A DNA stretch of 64,000 nucleotides, from NCBI GenBank assembly GCA_963930655.1, contig OZ005620.1, forward strand, positions 21,271,001-21,335,000. Direction: 5' to 3'. Positions 14,301-27,538 of the stretch are shown here, one piece after another; positions within the stretch are counted from its first letter, which is position 1, and every line of letters begins with the position of its first letter. The translations under genes were made by a program, and so were the position numbers. The notes beneath the pieces are model-generated. The model did no database searches and was not told the DNA's origin. It saw only the letters and a program-made list of their open reading frames with translations. The stretch is from Myrica gale. Taxonomy: Eukaryota; Streptophyta; Magnoliopsida; Fagales; Myricaceae.

Positions 14301-17300
14301 TTGACAAGGATGCATTACTATACCTCATTTTGGCAAATGAGATACTGCATACTCTTCATCCAAATATACTGACAATTGCTGAAGATGCAAGTATTTGATG
14401 TCATTTGCTTCTAATTCCACTAAAACCTTGTCAGCTTTAATTGTTTTTTATCTTCCTTCCATCATAAAAAAGATGGTGGCAGTGTCATATTTTGTTTCCT
14501 GAATTAGTACTATGGGTGGAATTTGTAGTGAAATATGCATCACCTGTTAACTGCAAGTGTGCTCCAAGGGATAGGAAGTTATATCAAGTTGAATTCAAAA
14601 GAGATTCTTGAGTTTATAATTCTAATTGAGCATTAGATAACATTCTCTGACTAGTAATTATAAGATATTATTTAATTTCTTTGCTATAGTGAACAAGATT
14701 TTGTTACTTTTGGCACCATTTGGTTCTTGAAAGAAACCCTTTTAATCTTTTGCCTTTCCTTCAAATGGCATCTCCTTCCTATTAGAATAGGGTGTAGGGT
14801 ATGACTATTGATTCAAGAATCAAAAGCCAGTGGTGCAGAACTTACCAATCAAAAGGATGGAAGTAATATAAGTTTCACACATACATGAATCCTGAGAAAA
14901 AGTAGAGGAAAGTGAATAAGGTAATTCACTCTAGGATCATTATTAAAACCTCATTGTATCGTAGCACAACCCTTCCAGCAAAAGTTGGGTTGGGAAGTGG
15001 CTTTAAATCTGGCTTGAGCTTCATTAATCCTGTTTCTAGAAGACTACTTTCCTGAGTGCAAATAAATGACCCACTTCATTTTTGTTTTTCCCTGATTTGA
15101 GTTCAAGTTGTGTTCTGTTATGTTGCTTCACTTGCGTTTCGCACATATTATGTTGTTCACTCATTTCTTGAGGCCTTTGCCCTCCTTCTGGCTAAATATT
15201 TAAATCTGTGTTGTGTTTTTGGGCTTTTCCTAAATGAAGTTTTCTTTTCTTTTTTGTTTTTTTTCAGGCAACCTTTTATCCTGGATTGTGTGAGCCTACT
15301 TCACAAGGTGGGTTGGGATTTGATTATTATGTCAATCTTCCTGCATCAGAGATGTGGTCGTCTTTCCTCGAGAATGTCCCTGACCATGAATGGAGGATGA
15401 GTAAGGTTGTATTATATGATTCATGTGGTTCATGTCAGCATCAAATTGGACAATGCTTTTGGTCGTCCATTTCTACATGTATTTTATAACTCCAAAACTT
15501 ATTGACTGAGATTCGTACATCAGATTGTCAGCACGTTAATGGGAAACACACAACATGTAGATAATATGCTTATGTATGCTGAAAATCACAATCAGGTAAC
15601 CATGCATTCCAGTCTTGTCTTTTTTACCATATCTTTCGCTCTTGATGCAAGGATATAGTATTTGTACAGTAGAAAAAAATTACTGATGTGTAGTATCATG
15701 ACTTTCTCTTGTATGTCAGTCCATCTCTGGAGGGCGTTCTTATGCAGAAATATTGTTTGGTGAAATCAGGGATCATTCTCCTGGCTCAAAGGAATCGTTG
15801 CTCAGAGGGTGTTCCTTACACAAAGTATGATATATAGCCTTTGTTGAGGAAATTCCTTTTTATTTTCCCTTGAATAACTTAAAATTCAAAATTTTAGGTT
15901 GGGGAAATTACTTTCTTCGTGTTTACATATATTACTTTCTCTTGTTTTCCTGAGGCCACTGGTTTGAACAGCACAGAAACATATTCTTATATAGGGTAGA
16001 TCCGACTATGAAGCCCTTCATTCTAAATATGCTTTCGGTTTGGCAAAGAGAGGCTAAAATCAGTTTATTATGTGTCCCCACCCCCCTCCCGCCCTTCCAA
16101 AAAGAAAAAAGAAATAGAAATAGAAAAGAAAAGGCCGTATCTCTCTCCCTCTCTAATAGCATTTTAACTGATATATGCCAAACAAACTGGTATTTTGCCC
16201 TGTCTCATGTACATCAATATTGAAACTAAGCGCAGTTAGGAGGACTGTCAAGGACTATCCTGTAAGGCAAAAGTTTCGAGATCCTGATTGGTGTTTTTGC
16301 TCATTTCCTGTTGTAATACATATTTTTCTTTGGTCTTGGGGGCAGATGATCAGGTTGATCACATTTACTATTGGTGGCCGTGCATACCTGAACTTCATGG
16401 GCAATGAATTTGGGCATCCAAAGGTGAGGTAATTTTACTTTAATATGGATATAGGCTCTATTTGGTGTGGCTGATGATCTTCTATTGTCCCAGAGGGTTG
16501 AGTTTCCACTGCCAAGCAACAATTTCTCATTTCAACTTGCTAACCGTCGTTGGGATCTTTTGGCAAATGGAGTGCATCGTGATTTATTCTGTTTTGATAA
16601 GGTGCCAACCTAAGGATTCATATTGTAAATTCTAATCCTGTTATCATAGCATGCTCACATTATATGAAATTCAGGATTCTCTCTTCCCTTCTGTGGGAAA
16701 TGGCTTGGATATTGAACTGGATGCTGCAAAAGATGCCAACTGTTTTGCATTTAAAATTATCAAGTTGAAGTTCATTTCTCTCCACATTGTCTGATACTTG
16801 ATGAATCTATTCTTGGTTGTTTGGGAGACATAATTTGGCATAATTTTAATTTTCCATCCAGGCTTTATTTTGAGAACTTTCTTTTAAATGATCTTTTGAT
16901 GACTAAGCAGGAAATACTTCGATAGCATGATGACAGACTGTTTGTTTTTCCTCTTTTCTAGGACTTGATGAAGTTGGATGAGAATGAGAGAATAGTTTCA
17001 AGAGGTTTACCAAAGATTCACCACGTCAATGACACTACAATGGTATCACGACTCACCTTATATTTGATTCCCTCAGAGATATTTAGCCTAGCTGTCTAAT
17101 CGATACCTTTCAGCTGTTTATGTAAACTTTTGCAGTATCATTGTGCTTTTAAGTATCCCTATGGCCAAAGATATGACTTCTTCCAGGAAATAAGAATGAC
17201 CCCTTTGCATATTGCTTAGAGTTTATGACCTCTTGAACAAGCTAGTAAGGTGTGACGTCACCTTAACAAAAATTTAATTCCAAGAAATCTCGTAACCTTT

Positions 17301-18749
17301 TTGGGTTTGCTACTTGTTTTAGTTTCCCGATGCGGCCTTTCTTATTGCTAACAAAATGCCACCGACCCTTTAGTCATATAGGCTATAGCTTCTCAGTGAT
17401 GTTGTCTGTCTTTTATGTCAATGTAGCGTATCTTTGAATTATGGCTCCTGGTGTCCATCAGTGTTTTTTCCCTCCATTTTTTTATACACACAAAACAAAC
17501 AACATACATTTGTGTTGTATTGAGTGCCTGATTTAGCATTTATGATATTGGTTACTGGTGCCTTTCGGATATCAATGCTTTCATTGCAATTTCCAGGTAA
17601 TATCATACACGCGAGGTCCTTTTCTTTTCGTATTCAATTTTCATCCGTCTGATTCTTACGAAAGATACAGTGTAGGTGTGGAGGAAGCTGGAGAGTATCA
17701 AGTAAGTAATAGTGTATTTGAAGTTCATTTATAGTTCAGTTATCTTCTGATTTGACATTGTGATGTGGGGTTGGCAATGAATACAAACATGAAAGTCTCA
17801 AAGGCAACTCAACAAAATTCAAACCAACAGTTTTATAGTTCCTGTGTTTTGGATCATTAGGGAAGCCAATTATCTCTGATAAATTACTGTGCAACCAAAA
17901 ATAATTGAATGCTTTTAATTTTTGCGGCAACCCTTTCATCCGAACAAACTAAGAACTAGTAAGAGAGTTATCAAATGACAGGTTATATTAAATACTGATG
18001 AAATAAAGTATGGAGGTCAAGGGCTTCTGCATAACAACCAATATCTTCGACGAACCATTAGCAAAAGGTAATCATTTAATTTTTTGAACCTTTTCGTACT
18101 TTCCCATCATTCTGTTTTTGGTGCATCTACTAAGAGCAGTACTTCTATTTTCATCTGGCTTTTCTCTTTTTTCAGAGTTGATGCACTTCGAAACTGCTTA
18201 GAAGTGCCTCTGCCTCGTAGGAGTGCCCAGGTTGGTACATTTTCTTGCAGTTGTGTTCTGGAATTCTTGTTTGGGGGGGGGGGGCATTTATATGGAATGT
18301 GCGTGGGAGGGAGCTGAAGCATCATGCATGAGACTTGCCCCCCCACCCCAAAGAGCCCCAAATTCATATCAGATGATTGCAAACATCATATGCAGTTCTT
18401 AATGTTCGGCAATTGATATAAAATGAGAATGGGTATGAAAACCATGAGGATTCAAAGGGTTCCAGATTGCTTCTGTGCCATTTTCAGAGTTGACTCTCCA
18501 TTGTGTCATCTGCATTTCTGCTGTGTTCTTCTCATCCAAGTCCTGCTGCTTCCTTCTTCCAGCTTCAAAATGTAGGACCAGAGTGACAAAATTTCTTTTC
18601 AACAAGGCCATGTTTCAACCAAAACATTCCCATATTGCAGAATGGTTTCTAGAGCTAAGTAACATGTACAACCTAATTTGTTTGATATGGAATTAAAATT
18701 CTTTCCTTCTTTGTAGGTTTACAAATTAAGTCGGATCTTAAGAATATGA
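8304..18749 (+). CDS. 1,4-alpha-glucan branching enzyme 3-like (BE1/EMB2729 type), GH13
   Basis: 21 exons: join(8304..8590, 8770..8841, 9166..9230, 9679..10368, 10889..11061, 11159..11248, 11852..11927, 12360..12467, 13470..13560, 13765..13866, 14284..14386, 15268..15405, 15524..15595, 15720..15824, 16346..16423, 16494..16601, 16962..17042, 17597..17701, 17982..18067, 18176..18230, 18717..18749); 2,718 nt, 905 residues. The Ser/Pro-rich N-terminus looks like a plastid transit peptide. A CBM48-like region (LVGDFNGW) precedes the GH13 barrel and C-terminal beta domain. Conserved: DIVHSYSA, general acid E618 in [17 protein letters not shown]. Altered: the nucleophile Asp is His564 (GFQFHSL for the usual GFRFDG) and the AESHDQ-type Asp is Asn688 (AENHNQ). 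It therefore resembles the plant BE3/BE1 class, for which true branching activity is doubtful. Intron 11 uses a GC donor. Confidence 0.93.
14387..15267 (+). other. GC-AG intron in the branching-enzyme-like gene
   Basis: The exon ends GAAGAT and the intron begins GCAAGT, the optimal GC-type donor; the acceptor is ttttcag. Joined this way the protein reads AEDATFYPGL, the expected family motif. Using the nearby GT four bases later would shift the frame. This is a U2-type GC-AG intron inferred from phase and motif. Confidence 0.8.
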
Positions 18750-19881
18750 CCAGAGTGCACACTCGAAAAGGAATTACAAAACAGATTTCCAAGGAGAAGC
18801 TACTACCAGCATCTCATTCAGAAGGGAAGCTCTCTATCTGTGTGGTCCTTTTTTCAGGGGGTCTGGAATATTGAAAAGGAATGGTCTTGAGAAGTCGCCA
18901 CTCATGTAACCTCTGCTGCAGCATTGATTTGGGAGATTGGTGTGATATCTGCCCAACTCTACGCCATGAATGATTGCTGTGCAGCGTGGAGAAACGGTTC
19001 ATTTGGGATTTCTGGATCGGAGTCTGGAGTCTAGTAAAGAGTCAAGCATGTTCTCAGAGCCTTCTATGGTTGTAATTCATTTTCTGTCCCTTTTTTTTCC
19101 GGTGTAAATCCCAATGCTTGGACTATATACAACAGGGAAAGATGTTCTCAACTTAACTATTCACAGCCTCATTAAAGCGAGTTGCTTAAAATGGGTACTG
19201 TTTTTTTCTTTTAATTTTCTGGTTTCAATCTTCTGGCTTCTACTATTGGTAGATAATTTTCATTGGAGTTATTTGATTAGAAAAAAGGGATAAATATCAA
19301 ATTTGCTAAATAAGTTTCTAAATTTTAAAATCTATTAAATTAATCTTTGAAATATAACATTTAAAGGGTTGACAGAGGGATTGAAGTTTGAAGTTTTGAC
19401 AGATTTTAAAATTTAGAAATGAATTAATGAATTTTGACATTTTTATTTAATTTTTAGTGTATTTATAGCCTAAAAAAATCGACGGAGAAACTGAAAGACA
19501 ACATGGGACTTGTGGCTCTCTCCGAGGTAGGGCCCACATCCTGGTACGGTTACTATTTAGTGAAATGAAAATCCCGTCCTCGGAAAATCAGAGGGCCTTG
19601 TACCGGGCGGATCGGGATTTCCTCGCGCGACACGATAGTACAACGCGTCTAACACTTCTACCTTAAACCAAACAGCTGTCGATCTTCCACGCGCATGCAA
19701 AGCACGTGGCTCTCCCTCCCTGAAACGTAACCCACGCACATAAGAATCAACACCTTTGCTAGTAAAGAAAAAGAAACACCAAATTAGAAAAAAAAAGGAA
19801 AGTAAAAGAAACCCCCGCTTGGCCGCTTCTTCTCTTTCTGTCTCTCTGAGACTCTGAAGGAAGGGAACCGTGCTGAAGCCG
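18750..19881. other. Intergenic between branching-enzyme-like gene and NOT9 gene
   Basis: Holds the 3' UTR region of the branching-enzyme-like gene (about 18750-19200), one MITE-like inverted repeat (about 19286-19450) and the promoter/5' UTR of the NOT9 gene. No further gene was recognised. Confidence 0.6.
19286..19450. mobile_element. Small MITE-like inverted repeat
   Basis: The left arm contains gtttctaaattttaaaatct. The right arm contains its near complement agattttaaaatttagaaat, and both ends share ataaat/tttat-type termini. About 165 bp, with no coding content. Confidence 0.5.
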
Positions 19882-22800
19882 ATGGCGAATCTGCCCCAGT
19901 CTCTCTCCATGAACACACCCTTCGGAGGTCCTAGCTCTTCGGCCCCAAGCGCTGCAGGAGCTCCAGCGAACAAGGACAGGAAAATGGCCTCGGCAGAGCA
20001 CTTGGTCCTCGAACTCAGTAACCCAGAACTCCGAGAGAACGCTCTTCTTGAACTCTCTAAGGTACCATATTTCTATCATTCAACTTCATTGTTTCTTTTC
20101 ATGGATGAAAATTTTATCGTCTCTGATGTGTAGTTCATTCAGGATTTATTATTTCATTTCATTTGTTGGAAATGTGGCAATTTTGGTTTTGGTCCTTCAC
20201 TGGGATTGTGAGTTTGAAATCAAATCCCCCATCCCTGAGGAAGAACCAAATCTCAAATTGCCTTTATGGTCCTCGAACTCAGTCGCGGGTTTACTTATGC
20301 GGTTTCTTTTAGTGCCTTTATGTTGTGTTCCTGAGAGAACAGAGGAAAAGAATGGTAGAGGAAGTGGAAATTTTTTATTTGTTTCCAATTGAGGAGCTGG
20401 CTTGAGTGGAGTGAAATTATTGTACCTGTTGTGGAGAATTTTTTTACTAAAATAGTCAATTGAGATCAAGATTGAATCTTGCCCGTTTTAGATGAAAATA
20501 TTAACTTTTGGATGCTAGGTATTCTTTTTTGTATTTGGAGCATGTTTGCAAACCAAAATTTTCTCCGTACTCAAAATTTTGTTCAAGAAAATAATAATAA
20601 AAACTTCAAAATCATCTCTCTCTATCAAATCATCAGCCACTCCCGTAAACTCTACATTTCACTTCTTTTTCTCAAATCCGATAAAACTCTAAATTATCTC
20701 AACTTTCACAATATTCCCAAAATTCGCAGAAAATCTTAGTTATCTGCATGCTGATATGGTTGTGGGAATCAGATTTACATACAGCACATACCACAACATG
20801 GGTTTAGGTCTCTAGATTGGCAAGGCGGTCTTCATGATTCTGCGTTTGAATTAGTTTTTTTTTTTAAGTGGATGGATTTTGAAACAGGTAGGTTACAAAT
20901 GACAAACTTGACAAGGCAGCCCATTTGCGGTATTAAATTGTAGTACCTTGGTGAGTAGCTCAATGAGTGTAACATGCTAGAAGGAGAAAGTGACCTGGTT
21001 TCTACGATTGATGGATGAGGTTTTGAGTGATCTGGATCGATGGTTACAAGGGGTCACTGTTCTAGACAATGGTGGCAAATATGGATAAACTTGTGCTAAC
21101 ATTTAGATCCACCTTGAGGTCCAAATGATTCTAGTTTCTTTTGTTTGGATGCATTAATCACATAACACGCGGCTTACGATATTGAATCTAGGCATTATAA
21201 TCTTTCTATTTATGTATAATACAGCTATGCAAATATATCCTCAGCCGTTGATTTTGAAATATGATGGCTGCATCTGTCAAACCGTAGATGCTCTGAAAGA
21301 TTAGCAACACATTTACTAAGTTAGTAGTTAAATCACTTTGTAAGATGCAAAGTGGGTAGTCGCAGCATACTCATATTAATTATTTCAGCCTGGACCCAAA
21401 TCTTTTGCTTTTCGGGAGTTGGCAAAGAATGCAGGATGCATTGTAGCCTGTAGGAGTTAAGCTTTGATAATGTTCTGCTATATACTTATAAAAAAAAGAT
21501 AATGTTCTGCTATATTCATAGTCTTTTTACATTTTATAGAAACCATCTTGGACATCTGCTTTGGTGTTGAACTTGGGCAGCCATTCCCTGCCCCTCAATT
21601 GGATAGAAGAAAAAGGGGTGTCATAATCACGTAGTAGCTTAAAATTTTGTGTTCATTAATTTTGATATCCTTAGAGATGTGGATAATATGCCAATGCTAC
21701 TGAAGCAAAACAAACCTAGTAATTTGATGCCATTTATCACACCTATATGCTTGCCCTTCTGAAAAGCGGATTCTAATTTTTATGGCCCAAGAGAAAAACT
21801 TTGGATCATGTTTTTTTCTTTCTTTTCTCAAACAAGTGTATAAACTTCTGTAATAACTGGGCTAGTTGAAATCTATGCATGAAATATGTGCATGTCCATT
21901 GCTTTGAATGGTTATGCAATTTAGCTGTTGGATGCTGCAATCATAAACTTTTGTCTGCCTTGGTTTCATTTTTTAGAACAAGGAATTATTTCAAGATTTG
22001 GCTCCTTCCCTGTGGAAATCTTTTGGTACTATTGCTGCACTAATACAGGTATGCCTAATAAAGTTACGTTTGTTTCTTCTTTCTGTTTTCTATTTTAGAA
22101 GAGAGAATTATTTCAAGATTTGGCTCCATTGTTGTGGAATTCTTTTGGTACTATCGCTGCACTGTTACAGGTATGCTCTTGAGGATTGCCAATTAATGTG
22201 GTTATCCCCCCCCCCCCCCTTGTAATCTATGTTTCAGATTTATGTTAAACTTATATGTGTTAACAGCTTATAGACTTCGATATACAAAGGAATTTCCTTC
22301 AAATTTCTTCACCAGTTGCTTGCAAATTTACCGGCCTTTTTACCATCTTGGATAAATTGCTGTCCAATAATCGATTAGAGAAACGAGAAGGTGAACAGGA
22401 TGTATAAAAGGTTCACACAAAGATTCATGCACAAACTCAGTTTATAAGATCTATAAAGAAGAAAGCTGGATGCACTCATATGATAATTCTGGAAGTAAAG
22501 ACTTAAGCTGTAAGAAGCTCAACCATTGAAAGCCCTGTTGTTCCTCCCCTGCAAAAAATGCACGATTATGCATAGAGTAGCAGCACCCATATCAGTCCAT
22601 TGCTATGCCTTCCAACAAGACAACATATTAATAACCTTGGAAAGCATCACCCACCAACTCCAAGTAGGCAGAAGGTGCAAGACCTCAAATCTCGAGTACA
22701 AGAATATATTGATCCTAGTTTCTTATCCTGAAAAATGCGAGTAAATTAGAGATTTCATGATTTTACCCTCCAATCTTCAGAAGCTGCAAATATGATGACT

Positions 22801-25800
22801 ACCAATCGGTGGGGAGGAAAGGGATAATGGAGGAATTAAAAAAAAAGAAAAAGCTACCCCTGTGATCAGTGCAAAATTTCCTATGGACTGATACTTGATT
22901 ACAAATGGTCGATCGATCCTGGGACATAGCTGCTGTCATACAAATTGAATATGTCAGGTTAAACGTGTTCCAGGGTTTTTTTTTCACTTCAGCCTTTATC
23001 ATTTCACTTTCATTTCTTATGCTTAATAATCATTTTTCACGAGAAAGATTTCATGTTTGTTCATGAGATTATATAGATTGCTCGTCTTTTTTAGAAGTTA
23101 AATCTCCAAATTGGAAGTGCTTTGGGTTGTGATTGAGTGATGGGGTTATAATGTTTTCTTTACATGATGTTTGAACTATTTATTACTTGCAGGAGATCGT
23201 ATCCATATACCCTGTTTTATCACCACCAAATCTGACTCCTGCTCAGTCGAATAGAGTTTGCAATGCTCTTGCCCTTCTTCAGGTCCAATGTTTCCTTCCT
23301 TCCATTTTGAACTTGTGAGCATTTTATGACACTATAATACTTCAATTGGGCTAATTGGTACACACCATTGTATTATCGTTACTAGGAGATGTTTAGTGGA
23401 GTTTCTCTATCGGGATATGAAGGACTCTTTGGCTTCTTGTTTAAATGTGATGGGCATAGTAATGCTTTTAGCCCTTGCCTGAAATAGATGGACGACTGTG
23501 TCCTTTAGTGCTTAGCGGAAGTAACTATTTCTATTGGTGGTTTAAGTATTGTTGGTTATCATACTGTCTTCTTGTACATAATTTTGCTCATGAGATAACA
23601 TCTAATAAATTGACCAATTATCCTACATGATGGTTGAAGACACTATTAAATAGAGAAAGAGAGAAAGAAGATGGTGCAAGTATGCAGAAATTGTCCATAT
23701 GCTGCTGTCAGCTTGACAAATGCAGTTCTGGTTTTGTTTAAATAAGATACATTATTTAACACCCCCCCTTGCTCTTCTTTCCCAGCCATGGTCATTTCTT
23801 GCTTTTACTTTTAGAGGACAAATGTAGGTTTCATGCTGTTTCTTTATTCTTATTTTTGTTTCTCCCTGTAGCTTATGCTGATGTTTTGCTTTCTTTCTAT
23901 ATGTTCTTACAGTGTGTAGCCTCTCACCCAGACACAAGGATGTTGTTCCTCAATGGTAATTTTTTTGTCTTCAACATGTGAAATTTTTTTTATGTGCTTC
24001 AATCTGGTATCTATTATTTGATATTTGAAAGAACAATATCTGTTACTTAAATCTGAAAGCATCCGTTTCTGAATTTTACAAAGATGTAGCCCAGGAATCA
24101 CAGTAGTATGTGTTGTAGCTTATGGATGAAATCAATCATATAAAAATCATAAGCTGCAGTTTGGAAAAAGGGTTGGGATTTTTCTTCGAAACAAAAGAGG
24201 TGTGGTGGTTGGGGCTATTGCGAAAGATGCATCTGGGTGAGTGGGAGAGGTTGCCGTTACTTCTCTTTTACTAGATAATATTTTAGGAGGAAATGAGCCA
24301 ATTCATTCTGCTGTATATTCTCCCTCCACATTTATAAAGACAATGTATAATGCATGCGTCCTGTTTAACAGCCCAATGGTTTGTAACTGATTGACTGCTG
24401 CAAGGTGTATTTAGTGTGCATCTTTTTCTAGTTTAAATATGATTAATTTATTTTCAAAGTCCTTATTTTGAGGTCTTAGGGGCAAAAGTTTCAATGCCTG
24501 CAACACTTTCAGGCCTCATCTTCTTGAGATAGCTTCACGATCAAAGTCTCAACCATAGTGACTCTGGCATATAGCTTGTGTATGTAGGGTTAGATTTTGT
24601 GGAGACATTTCTCTGTGCTTTATTCTCTTCTGTCTGAGCTGAGAAGAGAGCATAAAGGATTTTGGTAGGAAGTGAGTTTACAAGTGGGGGAAGGGACATC
24701 ACGGAGGGACAATTTCACAAGTGCTTTTCGGTGCTCAGTTATTCCAAACAATAGCTCAATTTATGTTTGATTTCTGCAGTGGTCCGTTAGCAAGTACGGA
24801 TTTCTGATTTCTGCAGTTTTTCCAAACAATAGAGCTCAATTTATGTTTGATTTCTGATGTTTGACAACCTCTTTTGAAGTTTCAGTTGCTATGTTACTCG
24901 TAAGCAAGTACCTTGAAGATCTAGTACCTGGACCCTTTTGGTCGTATTAATGCACTTCATTATTGCCGAAATATATAGGAAACTGAAACGTTTGACCCTT
25001 TATTGATAGTGAAGAGATTCATTAAAGCTAATAAGTATTGATTTTCAAGAAATGGTTTCCAACTGACCTGTCTCATTTACAGCTCATATACCATTGTATC
25101 TTTACCCCTTTCTCAATACAACGAGCAAGTCAAGGCCCTTCGAGTACTTGAGGCTGACTAGCTTAGGTGTTATTGGTGCCTTAGTAAAGGTACTTCACCA
25201 TTCTTGACATTATGTTCCATGAACTTGTGTATGTTCTGTTTTACTTATTGAGAGCTTGTGTGAGGTGTAGCAAAACGCGATCTAAGGATATATGCCGTTT
25301 CTATGGGTTTGGGATCTTGTACCCGCCAGTGGTAGGCATTTTGGCTCAAGTGCCAGTTTGGTGTAATGATGATGTTTTTTAAGTCATTACACTTCTGTTC
25401 ATGGATCCCATGAGCAAAGTAGATTTTAGAGGAAAACGGGACAAAGTAACCAGCAAGTTGGAAGAGGAAAAAAATATTTGATTTTCTTCTAAGCGTGATA
25501 GAAGGGAGCCTCTGATTATTCTGCAGCTGATGAAGGATAACCTTATTTTAGATGGCAAACTGTAGAGAGAGACTAAGTTTCTAATCACCAGAGTTTTTGT
25601 GAAGCTCTGAATCCATGGGCCCTGAAAATACCCAGTATAGCTATTCCCTCGTGGAATGGAAAACAAGAAGTCAAATAACTAAATTTGGTAAAGTTTTGCA
25701 TTCGTTCATGTCTCCAACTTATATATTGTTAGCAAGGGGAATGCAGACTTTGTTCTCCTTTCATGAGACCATCAGTAGCACTCATAGCTACAGCTCAAAT

Positions 25801-27538
25801 GTGATGTGATTATTTCCTAGTACTTGCTGTACTTCACAACTCACCCATTCTTTCCTAGAAGAGAAAAAAGATTTTCATCTTTGCTTGTCAATGTTCTAGA
25901 TGCTTAACTGGCTTTATTAAGAAGTGATTGGGAGCCAGCTTATAACCCTCTCCAAGATGGTTGAGCTCTTTGTAAACCTTCTACTATGGCCTTGAGCTCA
26001 GTGATGTATTGAATAGCACCACACGCTAGGCCCACATATTCCCAAGATTGATGTATTATGTGCAACTGTAGAAGCATTAATTTCTATGCTACTGCCGATA
26101 AATCTGTCTTTTTGGCTACAACATTTTGAAAGAGGTTTTTCTTTTTCCTTTTCCCCCCAGGTTGATGATACAGAAGTTATAAGTTTCCTTCTCTCAACAG
26201 AAATAATTCCGCTGTGTCTGCGCACGATGGAAATGGGAAGTGAATTGTCAAAAACAGTTGAGTGTCCTGATTTTATCACCCTTGACTTCGCCATGTGAAC
26301 TCTGCAATGATACTTTAAGGATTTAAGAATTATTAAATCTTGTTTGTTTCTACTCGACAGCCTTGGCCTATTGAAAAATTACGCCTTCAAATTTTGCTGT
26401 CCTCTTATTATTTCTACATTATTGTTGTCTCTGATAAATGTCGCTGCCAATCTGCATTGGAGGCACGTGATTATGATTATCCATGGAAAATTATATTATA
26501 AAACATCTGCAAATGCAGAAATGGATCTGCATTTCTTGCTTATCGGCATTTCTGACTGTTTAAGCAAGTCAGTCAATTTGCCACCTTGTGCTTAATTTAA
26601 TAAGGCGTTGTCTGGGCTATTTGGTATCATATTTTTAAGGTTTATTAATGTCTGACAAGAACATATCTGATGGTAGGTTGCAACGTTTATAGTTCAGAAA
26701 ATTCTGTTGGATGATGTGGGGCTGGATTATATTTGTACCACTGCAGAACGGTTTTTTGCAGTAGGTCGAGTGTTGGGGAACATGGTTGCTGCCCTTGCTG
26801 AGCAACCCTCATCACGTCTTTTGAAGCATATCATTCGATGCTATCTTCGATTATCAGATAATCCAAGGTTAATGAAGTAGATTGCAACATCTGTTCTCAA
26901 ACAGTACTGCCAAAACCTTCTTCCCCTTTCTCTCTTTTCCCTAGTATATTTTCCCAACTATGTTTCAGCCGGATGTGTTCTTTGATTTTTATGTGTTCTT
27001 TAATATTTATGTTTCAGGGCTTGCGACGCATTAAGAAGTTGCCTTCCGGACATGTTAAGAGATGCTACCTTCAGCAGTTGCCTTCGTGTGAGTACTTTTT
27101 TCCCTGGATAGGTGACACTAAGAAAGCATTTTTTTGTGATAAAAATATGTTGCTAAAACGTCATTAAGACTATTGTGAATGTCCTTTCTCTTTCCCTTGT
27201 AATTTCAAATTGAGCCCTACTGGTAGCTATAATTTGTGAACCCAATACAAGTCTCATAGTCTAAACGAAAACGGTGACTCCAAGTCTTGCAGACAGATGG
27301 GGGAGTAAGTTCATATATATGTCTCTAGTATTGAGCATCTACTTTCTTGAATCTTATGAGTCCTTTTGCATCCCCGAAGATGCCGATCTTTTTAACGGGT
27401 TTCCAATTTCGTGGCCTTTATTTATGCTTCCAGGAAGATCCCACGACAAGGAGGTGGCTACAACAGTTGCTTCACAATGTTGGGGTGAATCGAGTTCCAG
27501 CACTTCAGGCCGGGGGAGGATTTGAACATATGATGTGA
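19882..27538 (+). CDS. CCR4-NOT complex subunit 9 (Rcd1/CAF40 family)
   Basis: Join(19882..20061, 22099..22170 or 21977..22048, 23193..23282, 23913..23955, 25083..25189, 26161..26256, 26677..26867, 27018..27087, 27434..27538); 954 nt, 317 residues with one copy of the duplicated exon. The family is an armadillo-repeat subunit of the CCR4-NOT deadenylase that recruits RNA-binding proteins. The sequence is highly conserved: [73 protein letters not shown] and the C-terminal [18 protein letters not shown]...GGGFEHMM. The N-terminal ~35 residues are Ser/Ala/Pro-rich, as in plant members. ATG 19882 is preceded by an in-frame GTG only. Exon 2 exists twice in tandem, each copy 72 nt and in phase; see the separate entry. 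Confidence 0.94.
21977..22170 (+). other. Tandemly duplicated exon 2 (2a and 2b) of the NOT9 gene
   Basis: Exon 2a is 21977..22048 and 2b is 22099..22170, both 72 nt, phase 0, each with its own ttttag acceptor and GTATGC donor. They match at about 61 of 72 bases and differ at 5 of 24 residues (protein positions 61 N/K, 62 K/R, 71 S/L, 74 K/N, 83 I/L). The sequence between them is only 50 nt, below the usual plant minimum for splicing, which favours choosing one or the other. Confidence 0.85.

Noticed and set aside
20520-20740. AT-rich insertion-like stretch in NOT9 intron 1
   Set aside because: Resembles MITE composition, but no convincing inverted ends were found.
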